NCBI GenBank assembly: GCA_020637515.1
Contig: JACKKG010000001.1
Span: 2,014,501-2,078,500 of the forward strand
Reading direction: 5' to 3'
DNA: 64,000 nt
Source: Rhodobacter sp.
GTDB taxonomy: Bacteria > Pseudomonadota > Alphaproteobacteria > Rhodobacterales > Rhodobacteraceae
This document shows positions 14,894 to 23,321 of this stretch, in pieces (the first letter of the stretch is position 1; the number at the start of each line of letters is the position of its first letter). Made by a program: the position numbers and the translations under genes. The notes under the pieces were generated by a model. It was not told where the DNA came from and searched no databases. It saw only the letters and a program-made list of their open reading frames with translations.

Positions 14894-15079
14894 TCATTCC
14901 GCGTCCTTCATGTTGCGCAAGGTTTCCTCTCCCATCGCCGAAGCGATCACGGTGTCTACCTCGTCCAGGTAGCTCTCCCACATGGCCTTGCCGTCGAAGC
15001 GCGTGTCGGGACGGTGGCCATGCAGCCTGCACAGCGCCCTGGCGGCGCGTTCTCTCGGTGGCTTTGCGGTCCTGGTCAT
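14894..15079 (-). CDS. Hypothetical small protein
   Basis: 61 residues starting MTRTAKPPRERAARALCRLH, then an acidic helical end (MWESYLDEVDTVIASAMGEE). Not recognised. The start is at ATG 15079, with AGGGGA upstream at a longer than usual distance. It lies just outside the IS right end in a region with phage-like or plasmid-like repeats, so it may be part of an older mobile element. Confidence 0.5.
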   Translation of the reverse strand: MTRTAKPPRERAARALCRLHGHRPDTRFDGKAMWESYLDEVDTVIASAMGEETLRNMKDAE

Positions 15080-15460
15080 GGTCAAGCATCCCCTGCTCGG
15101 CGTCGATTCTGCAAGCAGGGGCAGGGCGCGCTGGGGTGAAAAAGCCGTGCATGTTCGGCGCAGAGAAATTGGCCGCACGTGGACGCCGGTTCCTTGATAT
15201 TTCAAAGGCTTACAGCGAGCATGCACGGCGCGAACCGAACCTGCACGCCAACGTGCATGTTCCGATTCACGTGCGCTTTGCGCTGTTGCGTGAAAATCCC
15301 TTTGAAAACAGCGTTCAAGCCCGGTTTGAGCGCCGCGCCCGGGAGGGCGCTCCACCGTGCCGATGGACGATTTTCGGGGGATTTCTGCAAGTTTCCACCT
15401 CGTCGCAGCCCTGGCTGCCGGGGTCCATTAAATCCTTTTTCTTCATGGCTTTAACCACCT

Positions 15461-15490
15461 GTTCCCGGCTTTTCCCAGCTGTTCCCGCAT
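15461..15490. repeat. Three tandem 10-bp iteron-like repeats
   Basis: Three adjacent 10-bp units in exact register: GTTCCCGGCT, TTTCCCAGCT, GTTCCCGCAT, with the core TTCCC repeated once per helical turn. Such phasing suits cooperative protein binding on one DNA face. They lie inside the non-coding region next to an IS and a prophage. Confidence 0.6.
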
Positions 15491-15572
15491 CTCTGCAAAA
15501 CTCCCTGTCAACGCACACACGCACAAAAAGTTCTGGCCGCGGTCTTGAACCTCGACGTTGGGTCTCCATCTA

Positions 15573-15595
15573 TGTTAATGTAAATAACATTAACA
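15573..15595. promoter_or_regulatory. Perfect 9-bp inverted repeat upstream of DUF2852 gene
   Basis: TGTTAATGT (15573-15581), spacer AAATA, ACATTAACA (15587-15595): a perfect, AT-rich dyad ending 21 bases before the start codon, in otherwise GC-rich DNA. It overlaps the expected promoter region, so it is probably the operator of a dimeric regulator, most simply a repressor. The regulator is not identified. Confidence 0.65.
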
Positions 15596-15616
15596 CTAGC
15601 AACGAAGGAGACACAC

Positions 15617-16024
15617 ATGACCGCCATCGCTTCCTGGCCCGGCCGCGCAGAGACCTGGCTGGACGAACGGGGCAGAGGAGCCTGGATCGCCGCGATGGTC
15701 CTTGGCTTCATCGTATTCTGGCCGATCGGCCTCGCACTTCTCGCTTACATGATCTGGGGAAAACAGATGTTTGGAAAGAACTGCCGCAACCGCGCCCACA
15801 GCCACCACCGTCAGGCCTGGGCGATGCATCAGCCCTCGGGCAATGCGGCCTTTGACAGCTACAAGGCCGACACGCTGCGCCGTCTGGAAGAGGAACAGGA
15901 TGCGTTCGCCGCGTTCCTGAAGCGGTTGCGGGATGCCAAGGACAAGGCCGAATTCGACCAGTTCATGGACGATCGGGCCCGCCGCCGGGCCGAGGACGCG
16001 CGTCCGGTCGAACCTGCGATGTAA
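15617..16024 (+). CDS. DUF2852 domain membrane protein
   Basis: 135 residues. One or two N-terminal membrane segments (AWIAAMVLGFIVFWPIGLAL and LLAYMIWGKQMF) are followed by a His-rich loop (RAHSHHRQAW) and a charged, helical C-terminus (ADTLRRLEEEQDAFAAFLKR). This is the DUF2852 family of alphaproteobacteria, function unknown. The ATG has GGAG seven bases upstream. The gene stands alone between a palindromic operator and a REP-like double hairpin. Confidence 0.85.
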   Translation: MTAIASWPGRAETWLDERGRGAWIAAMVLGFIVFWPIGLALLAYMIWGKQMFGKNCRNRAHSHHRQAWAMHQPSGNAAFDSYKADTLRRLEEEQDAFAAFLKRLRDAKDKAEFDQFMDDRARRRAEDARPVEPAM

Positions 16025-16029
16025 CGTGA

Positions 16030-16093
16030 GGGGCGGGGGGCTGCCGCCCCCCGCTCCCCCGCTTCAAGGGGGCATGCCCCCTTGAAAATCCCC
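16030..16093 (+). repeat. REP-like double hairpin, copy 1 (also terminator of DUF2852 gene)
   Basis: Two hairpins in a row: GCGGGGGGC (16033-16041) with GCCCCCCGC (16046-16054), loop TGCC; then a perfect 24-base palindrome at 16063-16086 with half TTCAAGGGGGCA, followed by AATCCCC. An inverted second copy lies at 29555-29614. The same two-part design at distant sites marks a dispersed intergenic repeat that can also serve as a transcription terminator. Confidence 0.75.
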
Positions 16094-16156
16094 GGGCACC
16101 GAGGGTGACGGGTGGATCGGGCGCGGTGGGCCGTCGAGGGCCTGCCGCGCCCGTTT

Positions 16157-18193
16157 CTAGTGGACGGCCATCAGCCGCAGCGCGTCGAGGATCGCGGCGT
16201 GGGTGTTGCGCGAGGCGACGGCGTCACCGATGCGCCAGAGCTGGAAGCGGCCTTGGGGATTGGGGGCCAGGGATTGCGGTTGCTGCGCGACGAGGGCCTC
16301 ATGGTCCAGTGCGCCCAGGTTCCGCGACAGGGGTTTCAGCGCGAAATAGAGGTCGTCGAGCGGCAGCGTGCCATGGTTGATCACCACCTGATCGACGATG
16401 CGCTCTTGCGTCACGGGGCCGTAGTCGCTGCCGATCGTGGCCTTCAGGGCGTTGCCGTGGCGTTCGACGCCGAGGAGGCGCCAGGTGACGGTGAATGTCA
16501 CGCCGCGTGGTTGCATGGCGCGCATATAGGGCACCAGGTTCATCGCCATGACCTCAGGCGCAAAGGCGCGGTCAGGCGTCATGACTTCGACGGTGGCGCC
16601 GGTTTCGGAAATCATTTCCGCGGCTTGCATCCCGGCGTGATCGCCCGCGTCGTCAAACACCAGCACCGAGCGGCCGGGCTTTGCATCGCCGGACAGGATG
16701 TCCCAGGCCGAAACGACCAGGTCGTTGCCGGATTGCAAGATGGCGGTGTTGGGCAGGCCGCCCGTGGCGATCACGACGATGTCGGGGCTTTCGTCGAGGA
16801 CGGTTTCGGGTTCGGCATAGGTGTTGAACCGGAAATTAACCCCCGCGCGCGAACATTCGGCCATGCGCCAGTCGATGATGCCCATCATCTCCCTTTTCCT
16901 GGGACTTTGCGCGGTCAGTCGGATCTGGCCGCCCGGCTGGTCCGCGGCCTCGAACACCGTGACGGCATGGCCGCGTTGGCTGGCGACGCGCGCCGCTTCC
17001 AGGCCGGCGGGACCCGCGCCGACCACCACCACCCGTTTGCGGGCGGGGGCGGGCGCGATGTCCTGCGGCAGGGTCTCCTCGCGTCCCGAGGCCGCGTTGT
17101 GGATGCAGAAGGCCAGACCGCCCTGATAGATCCGGTCGAGGCAATAGTTCGCGCCGACGCAGGGGCGAATGCGGTCCTCGTGTCCGGCGCGGATCTTGCG
17201 CACCAGGTGGGGTTCGGTCAGGTGGGCGCGGGTCATGCCGATCATGTCCACCTTGCCCGCGGCAATGGCGTGGCGCGCGGTCGCCACATCCGGCACGCGC
17301 GCGGCGTGGAAGATCGGCACGTCCACGGCCTGGCGCACTTCGCCCGCGAAATCGAGATGCGGTGAGGCGGGCATCCCCTGGATCGGGATGACGTCGGTCA
17401 GGCCGGGGTCGGTGTCGATATGGCCGCGGATCACGTTGAGGAAATCGACCAGGCCCGATTGCTTGAACCGGCGGCCGACCTCGATCCCCTCGGCGGCATC
17501 GATACCGCCAGGCAGGCGTTCATCGGCGACGTAGCGCACGCCCAGCAGAAACGCGTCCCCGACACGCGCGCGACAGGCTTTCAGCACCGCCAGCGGAAAG
17601 GCCATGCGATGATCCAGCGTGCCGCCCCAGGGGGCCTCGAGCCGATTGGTCAGGGGCGAGATGAACTGGTCCATGAGGTGGCCGTAGCATTCGAACTCGA
17701 CCCCATCCATGCCACCCGCCTGCATCCTTTCGGCGGCGTCGGCATAATCCTGGATGACGCGCTCGATGTCCCAGTCTTCCATCTTCTTGGTAAAGGCGCG
17801 GTGCGCGGGTTCGCGTTCGTGGCTTGGCGACAGGACGGGCAGCCAGTCGCCCTTGTCCCATCGGGTGCGCCGGCCCAGGTGGGTGAGCTGGATCATGATC
17901 GCCGCGCCCTCGTCATGGACGGCGTCGGTCATCGCGCGCAGATGCGGCACGACCTCGTCTTTCCAGGCGAGGATGTTGTTGAACACCGGCGGGCTGTCGC
18001 GCGAGACGCTGGCCGAGCCCGCGGTCATCGTCAGCGCGACACCGCCCCGCGCGCGCTCGACGTGATAGGCGCGGTAGCGGCCCTTGGGCATCCCGTCTTC
18101 GGGATAGGCGGGCTCGTGCGCCGAGATGAACAGCCGGTTCCTGAGCGTCAGGTGCTTGAGCTGAAAGGGTTGCAGCAGGGGGTCGGTCGACAT
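16157..18193 (-). CDS. DgcA-like N-methyl amino acid demethylase (Old Yellow Enzyme/TMADH family)
   Basis: 678 residues. The N-terminal FMN TIM barrel (1-340) contains IQLTHLGRRT and GMDGVEFECYGHLMDQFISP. An Fe-S region follows with Cys345, Cys351 and Cys363. In trimethylamine dehydrogenase the position equivalent to Ala348 is Cys, but CVGANYC is what I recall for dimethylglycine/N-methylproline demethylases. The FAD/NAD domain begins VVVVGAGPAGLEAAR. Likely reaction: oxidative removal of an N-methyl group from dimethylglycine, proline betaine or a similar compound. It is divergent from the LysR gene and near an MttB-family gene, which supports a methylated-amine role; the substrate is uncertain. 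Confidence 0.82.
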   Translation of the reverse strand: MSTDPLLQPFQLKHLTLRNRLFISAHEPAYPEDGMPKGRYRAYHVERARGGVALTMTAGSASVSRDSPPVFNNILAWKDEVVPHLRAMTDAVHDEGAAIMIQLTHLGRRTRWDKGDWLPVLSPSHEREPAHRAFTKKMEDWDIERVIQDYADAAERMQAGGMDGVEFECYGHLMDQFISPLTNRLEAPWGGTLDHRMAFPLAVLKACRARVGDAFLLGVRYVADERLPGGIDAAEGIEVGRRFKQSGLVDFLNVIRGHIDTDPGLTDVIPIQGMPASPHLDFAGEVRQAVDVPIFHAARVPDVATARHAIAAGKVDMIGMTRAHLTEPHLVRKIRAGHEDRIRPCVGANYCLDRIYQGGLAFCIHNAASGREETLPQDIAPAPARKRVVVVGAGPAGLEAARVASQRGHAVTVFEAADQPGGQIRLTAQSPRKREMMGIIDWRMAECSRAGVNFRFNTYAEPETVLDESPDIVVIATGGLPNTAILQSGNDLVVSAWDILSGDAKPGRSVLVFDDAGDHAGMQAAEMISETGATVEVMTPDRAFAPEVMAMNLVPYMRAMQPRGVTFTVTWRLLGVERHGNALKATIGSDYGPVTQERIVDQVVINHGTLPLDDLYFALKPLSRNLGALDHEALVAQQPQSLAPNPQGRFQLWRIGDAVASRNTHAAILDALRLMAVH

Positions 18194-18304
18194 GGCACAA
18201 TCCGGGTTGGTTCCGTGGCTCAGATTGGCGCGAGCGGGGGGCTTTCCACAACCGGAATTCTGCGCCAGACTGGCATGACCGGGGTTTATGCGAAATGGGG
18301 TGTC

Positions 18305-19201
18305 ATGGCGGGGCTCAGGCGGTCGATTTCATCGCTGGGCGCGCTGGCCACATTCGAGGCCGCGGCGCGGCTCATGGGGTTCACCCGCGCGGCCGAGGAA
18401 CTGGGGGTCACCCAGGCGGCGGTGTCGCGCCAGATCAAGCTGCTCGAGGCCGAGCTGAACATGCCGCTGTTCGTGCGCGGCCATCGCCGGGTGGAGCTGA
18501 CGCCCGCCGGGCTGGTGCTGGCGCGCGCGCTGACCGGCGCCTTCGACCAGGTGACCGAGGCGCTGGATACCATCCGCCGCCCGGTGCAGGGAAAGACCGT
18601 GACGGTGGGCGCGACGCTGGCCTTCACCCATTTCTGGTTGCTGCCGCGTCTGCCCGCATTTCGCGCCGCGCACCCTGAGGTGCAACTGAGGCTGGTCTCG
18701 CAAGACAGCGGTTTCGACCTGCGCAAGGACAGCGTGGATGTGCTGATTCATTACGGGCGCCCGCCGGTGGACGGGGGCCGGTTGCTGGCCGAACTGCCCG
18801 AGCGGGTCTTTCCCGTCTGCGCGCCGGCGCTGGCCCGGCGGGGCCTGTCCCTGGACCAGATGCCGCTGATCGCCTGCGATTGGGTCGAGCCGACCTGGCT
18901 GGGCTGGCGGCGGTGGGCGCAGCTTGCCGGGTTGCCGCCGCTGGCGCGCCCCAGCGCGCTGCGTTTCAGCCAGTATTCCGACGCCATCTATGCCGCGATC
19001 GGTGGCGAGGGGGTGGCCATGGGCTGGCAGGCGCTGGTCGGTGGGCATCTCGAGGATGGGCGCCTGGTGCGGCTTGGTCAGGCCGAGGTCGTGCCCGACG
19101 AAGTGAACATGCTGCTGGTCCCCGCGACCCGCAACCCGGGCAAGGCCGCGCGGGTCTTCACCGACTGGCTGGTCGCCGCCTTCGTGGCGGCTCAGCCATA
19201 A
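18305..19201 (+). CDS. LysR-family regulator, GcvA-like
   Basis: 298 residues. N-terminal winged HTH (LGALATFEAAARLMGFTRAA, then LGVTQAAVSRQIKLLEAEL) and a type 2 periplasmic-binding effector domain (TVGATLAFTHFWLLPRL onward). GcvA-type regulators control glycine and methylated-amine catabolism. The gene is divergent from the DgcA-like gene and upstream of the mttB-like gene, so it probably regulates both. An ATG at 18275 is an alternative start; ATG 18305 matches the family N-terminus better. Confidence 0.88.
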   Translation: MAGLRRSISSLGALATFEAAARLMGFTRAAEELGVTQAAVSRQIKLLEAELNMPLFVRGHRRVELTPAGLVLARALTGAFDQVTEALDTIRRPVQGKTVTVGATLAFTHFWLLPRLPAFRAAHPEVQLRLVSQDSGFDLRKDSVDVLIHYGRPPVDGGRLLAELPERVFPVCAPALARRGLSLDQMPLIACDWVEPTWLGWRRWAQLAGLPPLARPSALRFSQYSDAIYAAIGGEGVAMGWQALVGGHLEDGRLVRLGQAEVVPDEVNMLLVPATRNPGKAARVFTDWLVAAFVAAQP

Positions 19202-19292
19202 GCCCAGATCATTCAAACCCGCCGCATTTCTGCGCGTCACAAGGCGCCGCCCCGGTCCTAGCGTGAGCGCACCCAACCCTCACAGGTGTCCG

Positions 19293-20834
19293 ATGAGCCT
19301 TGCCGAACCGACCCCCCGTGCCCGTTCCGGCCGCGCCGCCCGCCGGGCGGACCGCAGCGCCCCTCAGGTCGCCCGCGCGCCCTATATCGTGCGCGGCATC
19401 CCGACCTATGACATCCTGTCCGAAGAGGCGCTGCTGCGCATCGAACACGCAGCCGACCGGATCCTGGCGGAAACCGGCATCGACTTTCGCGACGACGACG
19501 AGGCCCTGGCGCTGTGGCGCAAGGCCGGCGCGCGGGTGGACGGCGTGCGCGTGCGGTTCGAGCCGGGGATGCTGCGCGAGATCCTGAAGACCGCGCCGTC
19601 CGAATTCACCCAGCACGCCAGAAACCCGGCCAATTCGGTGCGGATCGGCGGCCGGAACGTGGTTTTTGCCCCCGCCTACGGCAGCCCCTTCGTGATGGAT
19701 CTGGACCGTGGCCGGCGCTTCGGCACGCTGGACGACTTCGAGAATTTCGTGAAGCTCGCGCAGTCGAGCCCCTGGCTGCATCACTCGGGCGGGACAATCT
19801 GCGAGCCGACGGACATCGCGGTGAACAAGCGCCATCTGGACATGGTCTATGCCCATATCCGCTATTCCGACCGGGCCTTTCTGGGGTCGGTCACGGCCGC
19901 GGATCGGGCCGAGGACAGCATCGCCATGGCGCGTCTGGTGTTCGGGGACGCCTTTGCCGACCAGAACTGCGTCATCATGGGCAATTTCAACGTCAACTCG
20001 CCGCTGGTCTGGGATGGCACCATGACCAAGGGGATGCGCGCCTATGCGCGGGCGGGGCAGGGGACTGTGCTGGTGCCCTTCATCCTGGGCGGCGCCATGG
20101 GGCCGGTGACCAACGCCGGCGCCATCGCCCAGTCTCTCGCCGAAACGATGGCGGGTTGCGCGCTGATCCAGTTGGAGCGGCCCGGCGCGCCCGTCGTCTT
20201 CGGCAACTTCCTCTCGTCGATGTCCCTGCGCTCGGGGTCGCCGACCTTCGGCACGCCGGAACCGGCGATCGGCAGCATGGTGGTGGGGCAACTCGCGCGT
20301 CGGCTGGGCCTGCCGCTGCGCTGTTCGGGCAATTTCACCAACGCGAAGCTGCCCGACGCGCAGGCGATGATGGAGGGCACGATGTCGATGCTGGCCGCCG
20401 TGCAATGTGGGGCGAACTATATCCTGCATTCGGCCGGCTTCCTGGACGGGCTGCTGTCGATGTCCTACGAGAAATTCATGCTGGACGCCGATCTGTGCGG
20501 CGCGATGCACGCCTATCTCAAGGGGGTCTCGGTCGATGACAATGCCCTCGCGGTTGATGCCTTCGCCGAGGTCGGACCGGGCAATCACTTTTTCGGCTGC
20601 CAACACACCCTGGCCAATTACGAGACCGCGTTCTGGGACAGCGAACTCAGCGACAACGAACCCTTTGAAAAATGGGAGGCCGCCGGCAGCACCGATGCCG
20701 CGACCCGCGCCAACCGGCGCTGGAAACGGGTTCTGGACGAGTATCAGGCCCCCGCACTGGACCCCGGCATCGACGAGGCGCTGCGCGATTTCATGGCGCG
20801 GCGCAAGGAGGCGGTCGCGGATCAATGGTATTGA
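19293..20834 (+). CDS. MttB-superfamily (trimethylamine methyltransferase family) protein
   Basis: 513 residues of the MttB superfamily (PIVRGIPTYDILSEEALL-like start, SGGTICEPTDIAVNKRHLDM, VLHSAGFLDGLLSMSYEKF-like segments). There is no in-frame amber codon, so this is a non-pyrrolysine member. Such enzymes move a methyl group from glycine betaine, proline betaine, carnitine or similar to a corrinoid protein. No corrinoid protein gene lies nearby. The neighbouring demethylase and GcvA-like regulator suggest use of a quaternary amine. ATG 19293 has AGGTG upstream; a GTG at 19263 would add ten residues. Confidence 0.88.
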   Translation: MSLAEPTPRARSGRAARRADRSAPQVARAPYIVRGIPTYDILSEEALLRIEHAADRILAETGIDFRDDDEALALWRKAGARVDGVRVRFEPGMLREILKTAPSEFTQHARNPANSVRIGGRNVVFAPAYGSPFVMDLDRGRRFGTLDDFENFVKLAQSSPWLHHSGGTICEPTDIAVNKRHLDMVYAHIRYSDRAFLGSVTAADRAEDSIAMARLVFGDAFADQNCVIMGNFNVNSPLVWDGTMTKGMRAYARAGQGTVLVPFILGGAMGPVTNAGAIAQSLAETMAGCALIQLERPGAPVVFGNFLSSMSLRSGSPTFGTPEPAIGSMVVGQLARRLGLPLRCSGNFTNAKLPDAQAMMEGTMSMLAAVQCGANYILHSAGFLDGLLSMSYEKFMLDADLCGAMHAYLKGVSVDDNALAVDAFAEVGPGNHFFGCQHTLANYETAFWDSELSDNEPFEKWEAAGSTDAATRANRRWKRVLDEYQAPALDPGIDEALRDFMARRKEAVADQWY

Positions 20835-20955
20835 GCACGGTCCGAGCGGCCAGGCGTGCCGATGGCCGCCCGGCCCCCCGGACCGGCGTTGCCCCCCTTG
20901 GCCTTTGGCGCGATTCCCTGCACTGTGCCGCGAACATCACGCGGGAGTGAACGCC

Positions 20956-21561
20956 ATGGCGCGCCCTTGGGCGGAACCGGGTCAGGTCATCGGCTTGCTG
21001 GGGGGGTCCTTTGATCCCCCGCATTCCGGTCACGTCCATCTGACGCGCGAGGCGCTGAAACGGCTGGGGCTGGATCAGGTCTGGTGGCTGGTCAGTCCCG
21101 GCAATCCGATCAAGTCGCACGCCCCCGCGCCGCTGGACGCGCGCCTCGCCGCCTGCCGGGCACGGATGCGCCACCCGCGGGTGCGAATCACCGATCTCGA
21201 ATCGCGTTTTGGAACCCGCGCCACCGTTGACACCCTGGCCGCGCTGCAAAGGGCCTGGCCGCGGGTGCGCTTTGTCTGGCTGATGGGCGCCGACAATCTT
21301 GCCGGGTTTCACCGCTGGGACCGATGGCCCGAGATCATGGCCCGTGTGCCCGTCGCCGTCTTTGCCCGCCCGGGGCAGCGGCTGAAGGCGCTGACCGCCC
21401 CCGCCGCGCGCCGCTTTCAGGCCGCGCGCGTGTCGCCGTCCCAGGGCCATGCGCTGGGGCTGAGGACGCCTCCGGCCTGGGTCTATCTGGACATGCCGAT
21501 GCGCGCCGACTCCTCGAGCGCGTTGCGCGCGGCGCAGGGCCAGACCCGCCCGCCGCGTTAG
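20956..21561 (+). CDS. nadD: Nicotinate-nucleotide adenylyltransferase
   Basis: 201 residues. The nucleotidyltransferase signature GGSFDPPHSGHVHLT is at the N-terminus, followed by WWLVSPGNPIK, the NadD-typical FVWLMGADNLAGFHRW, and a C-terminal SSSALR (ISSTxIR-type). It adenylates nicotinate mononucleotide in NAD synthesis in the cytoplasm. ATG 20956 has GGGAG about nine bases upstream. It is followed after 139 bases by dacB. In many bacteria nadD lies beside rsfS and rlmH, which are absent here. Confidence 0.94.
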   Translation: MARPWAEPGQVIGLLGGSFDPPHSGHVHLTREALKRLGLDQVWWLVSPGNPIKSHAPAPLDARLAACRARMRHPRVRITDLESRFGTRATVDTLAALQRAWPRVRFVWLMGADNLAGFHRWDRWPEIMARVPVAVFARPGQRLKALTAPAARRFQAARVSPSQGHALGLRTPPAWVYLDMPMRADSSSALRAAQGQTRPPR

Positions 21562-21700
21562 GCCGTGCCAGGGATTTGCCCCGGCCGCGTCCGGATTGCG
21601 CCCCGAATTAACCCCTTTTTGCGGGCAGATTTCATGTAAGGTTGATACGGGCGCGTGGACACGGTCGGCGGCCCGTATTTGATGAAGGCAAGGTTTGACG

Positions 21701-23233
21701 ATGACCATCGACCGTTCCGCGGTGACGCGGCGCTCTGTGTTGGCTGGCCTGTTTGCGACGGCCGCCGCGCCGACTCTGGCCAACGCGCCCAGCCGGTCGC
21801 CGGTGCCGCCGGCCCGGCCGGCAGGGGTTCCGGCGCTGACCGATCTGGCGACGCGCGCGGCCCGGCCCGCGCAACCCACCGGAAGCCTGGTAGACCTGCT
21901 GGAACGGTCCGGCCTGTCCGGTGAGACGGCGGTGATCGCGCTGGACGCCGAAACGGGTGCCGTGATCGAGGAACATCGCGCCGATCTGCGCCTGCCTCCG
22001 GCCTCGACCGCCAAGGCGTTGACGACGATGTATGCGCTGCACACCCTCGGCGCCGAGCACCGGTTTGTGACCCGGGTCGAACTGTCGGGCGGCACGATCC
22101 GCAACGGCACGCTGACGGGCGACCTGATCTTGCGGGGCGGTGGCGATCCGACCTTGCAGACCGAGGGGCTTGCGCGGTTGGCCGACGCGGTGATCCAGCA
22201 AGGCCTGCGCCGGGTCGAGGGGCGCTTTCTGGTCGATGAGACCGCCTTGCCCGCAATCGCCGCGATCGACCCCGACCAGCCGGTGTCGGCCGGCTACAAT
22301 CCGGCGTTGTCGGGTCTGAACCTGAACTTCAACCGCGTCTATTTCGGTTGGGAGGTGCAGGGTCGCGAGGCCCGGCTGTCGATGGACGCGCGTTCGGACC
22401 GCGAGGTGCCGCCGGTCTCGGTGATCGACATCCGCGCCGCGCAGCGCGACCTGCCGGTCTATACCCACGACATTCGCGGCGGGCGCGAGCACTGGACGGT
22501 GGCCGCCAGCGCATTGGGCCGCACGGGGTCGCGCTGGTTGCCGGTGCGACAGCCCGGGGTCTATGCCGCCGACGTGTTCCGCGCGCTGCTGGCCGCGCGC
22601 GGCTGCCACCTGCCCCAGGCCCGCCACAGCACCGCGCCACAGGGCACCGTCCTGGCCGAGGTCCGCTCGGCTCCGCTGACCAGCGTGCTGCGCGAGATGC
22701 TGCGCTTTTCCACCAACATCACCGCCGAATGCGTCGGGCTGTCGTCCTCGATGCGACAAGGCGTGCGGCCCCGCAACCTGCACCTGTCGGCCGAGAGCAT
22801 GAACGCCTGGCTGGCCGATCGCTACGGCGCCGCGGGGCTTGCGCTGGTCGATCATTCGGGGCTGGAAGAGGGCTCGCGCTTGGCGCCGCGGGCCATGGCG
22901 ACCTATCTGCTGGCCGCCGGGCGCGAGGGGATCCTGCCGACGCTCCTGCGCGAGCACCCGATGCGCAGCGAGGACGGGCAGGTCCTGCAAAGCCCTCCGG
23001 TCGCGGTCCACGCCAAGACCGGCACGCTCAACTTCGTTTCGGCGCTGGCGGGCTATGCGCAGCCTCGGGGCGGGCGGGCGATGGTGTTTTCGATCATCAG
23101 CGCCGACATGGCGGCGCGCCGACGGATTCGCGACGACGACAGCGAACGCCCGACCGGCACGCGGGCCTGGACCGGCCGGGCGCGGGCGCTGCAACAGGAT
23201 CTGATCGAACGCTGGGCCGGGCTGCACGGCTAG
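21701..23233 (+). CDS. dacB: D-alanyl-D-alanine carboxypeptidase/endopeptidase (PBP4 family)
   Basis: 510 residues. A twin-arginine-like export signal (TRRSVLAGLFATAAAPTLANA) suggests transport to the periplasm. The penicillin-binding triad is complete: Ser102-x-x-Lys (PASTAK), Ser-x-Asn (FSTN) and Lys-Thr-Gly (AKTGTLNFVSALAG). The long insert between SxxK and SxN is typical of class C PBP4. It trims or cuts peptidoglycan cross-links. ATG 21701 follows AAGGCAAGG. Confidence 0.93.
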   Translation: MTIDRSAVTRRSVLAGLFATAAAPTLANAPSRSPVPPARPAGVPALTDLATRAARPAQPTGSLVDLLERSGLSGETAVIALDAETGAVIEEHRADLRLPPASTAKALTTMYALHTLGAEHRFVTRVELSGGTIRNGTLTGDLILRGGGDPTLQTEGLARLADAVIQQGLRRVEGRFLVDETALPAIAAIDPDQPVSAGYNPALSGLNLNFNRVYFGWEVQGREARLSMDARSDREVPPVSVIDIRAAQRDLPVYTHDIRGGREHWTVAASALGRTGSRWLPVRQPGVYAADVFRALLAARGCHLPQARHSTAPQGTVLAEVRSAPLTSVLREMLRFSTNITAECVGLSSSMRQGVRPRNLHLSAESMNAWLADRYGAAGLALVDHSGLEEGSRLAPRAMATYLLAAGREGILPTLLREHPMRSEDGQVLQSPPVAVHAKTGTLNFVSALAGYAQPRGGRAMVFSIISADMAARRRIRDDDSERPTGTRAWTGRARALQQDLIERWAGLHG

Positions 23234-23321
23234 GCCCGGGGCCGGCCCTGCGACGACACGGATTTGTTTTTCCAAAAGGCTGTGCTAGTCAGGCTCACGG
23301 GTTCGTGTCGTGGAGGTGGCC

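Larger units (their letters stand above)
15080..15616. other. Repeat-rich non-coding region
   Basis: About 540 bases with no convincing gene. It contains GTGCATGTTC at 15147-15156 and 15253-15262, and its inverted near-copy GAGCATGCAC at 15217-15226. It also holds the tandem 10-bp repeats at 15461-15490, an AT-rich tract near 15430-15450, and the palindrome at 15573-15595. The combination looks like a control or replication-type site rather than decayed coding DNA, but no known origin signature (such as DnaA boxes) was recognised. Confidence 0.5.

Noticed and set aside
15220..15490. Alphaproteobacterial LexA box (GTTC-N7-GTTC) among the GTTC-rich repeats
   Set aside because: GTTC pairs here are spaced 16 bases (15461/15481), and the GAAC pair near 15232 only one base apart; none has the 7-base spacing.
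15573..15595. CtrA box (TTAA-N7-TTAA) in the palindrome before the DUF2852 gene
   Set aside because: The two TTAA elements are 11 bases apart, not 7; the site is better described as a dimer operator.
19209..20825. A 538-codon minus-strand frame opposite the mttB-like gene
   Set aside because: Shadow composition and no recognisable motif; the plus-strand frame has clear MttB-family similarity.
19293..20834. Pyrrolysine-dependent MttB with an amber codon
   Set aside because: The frame contains no in-frame TAG, so it is a non-pyrrolysine family member.
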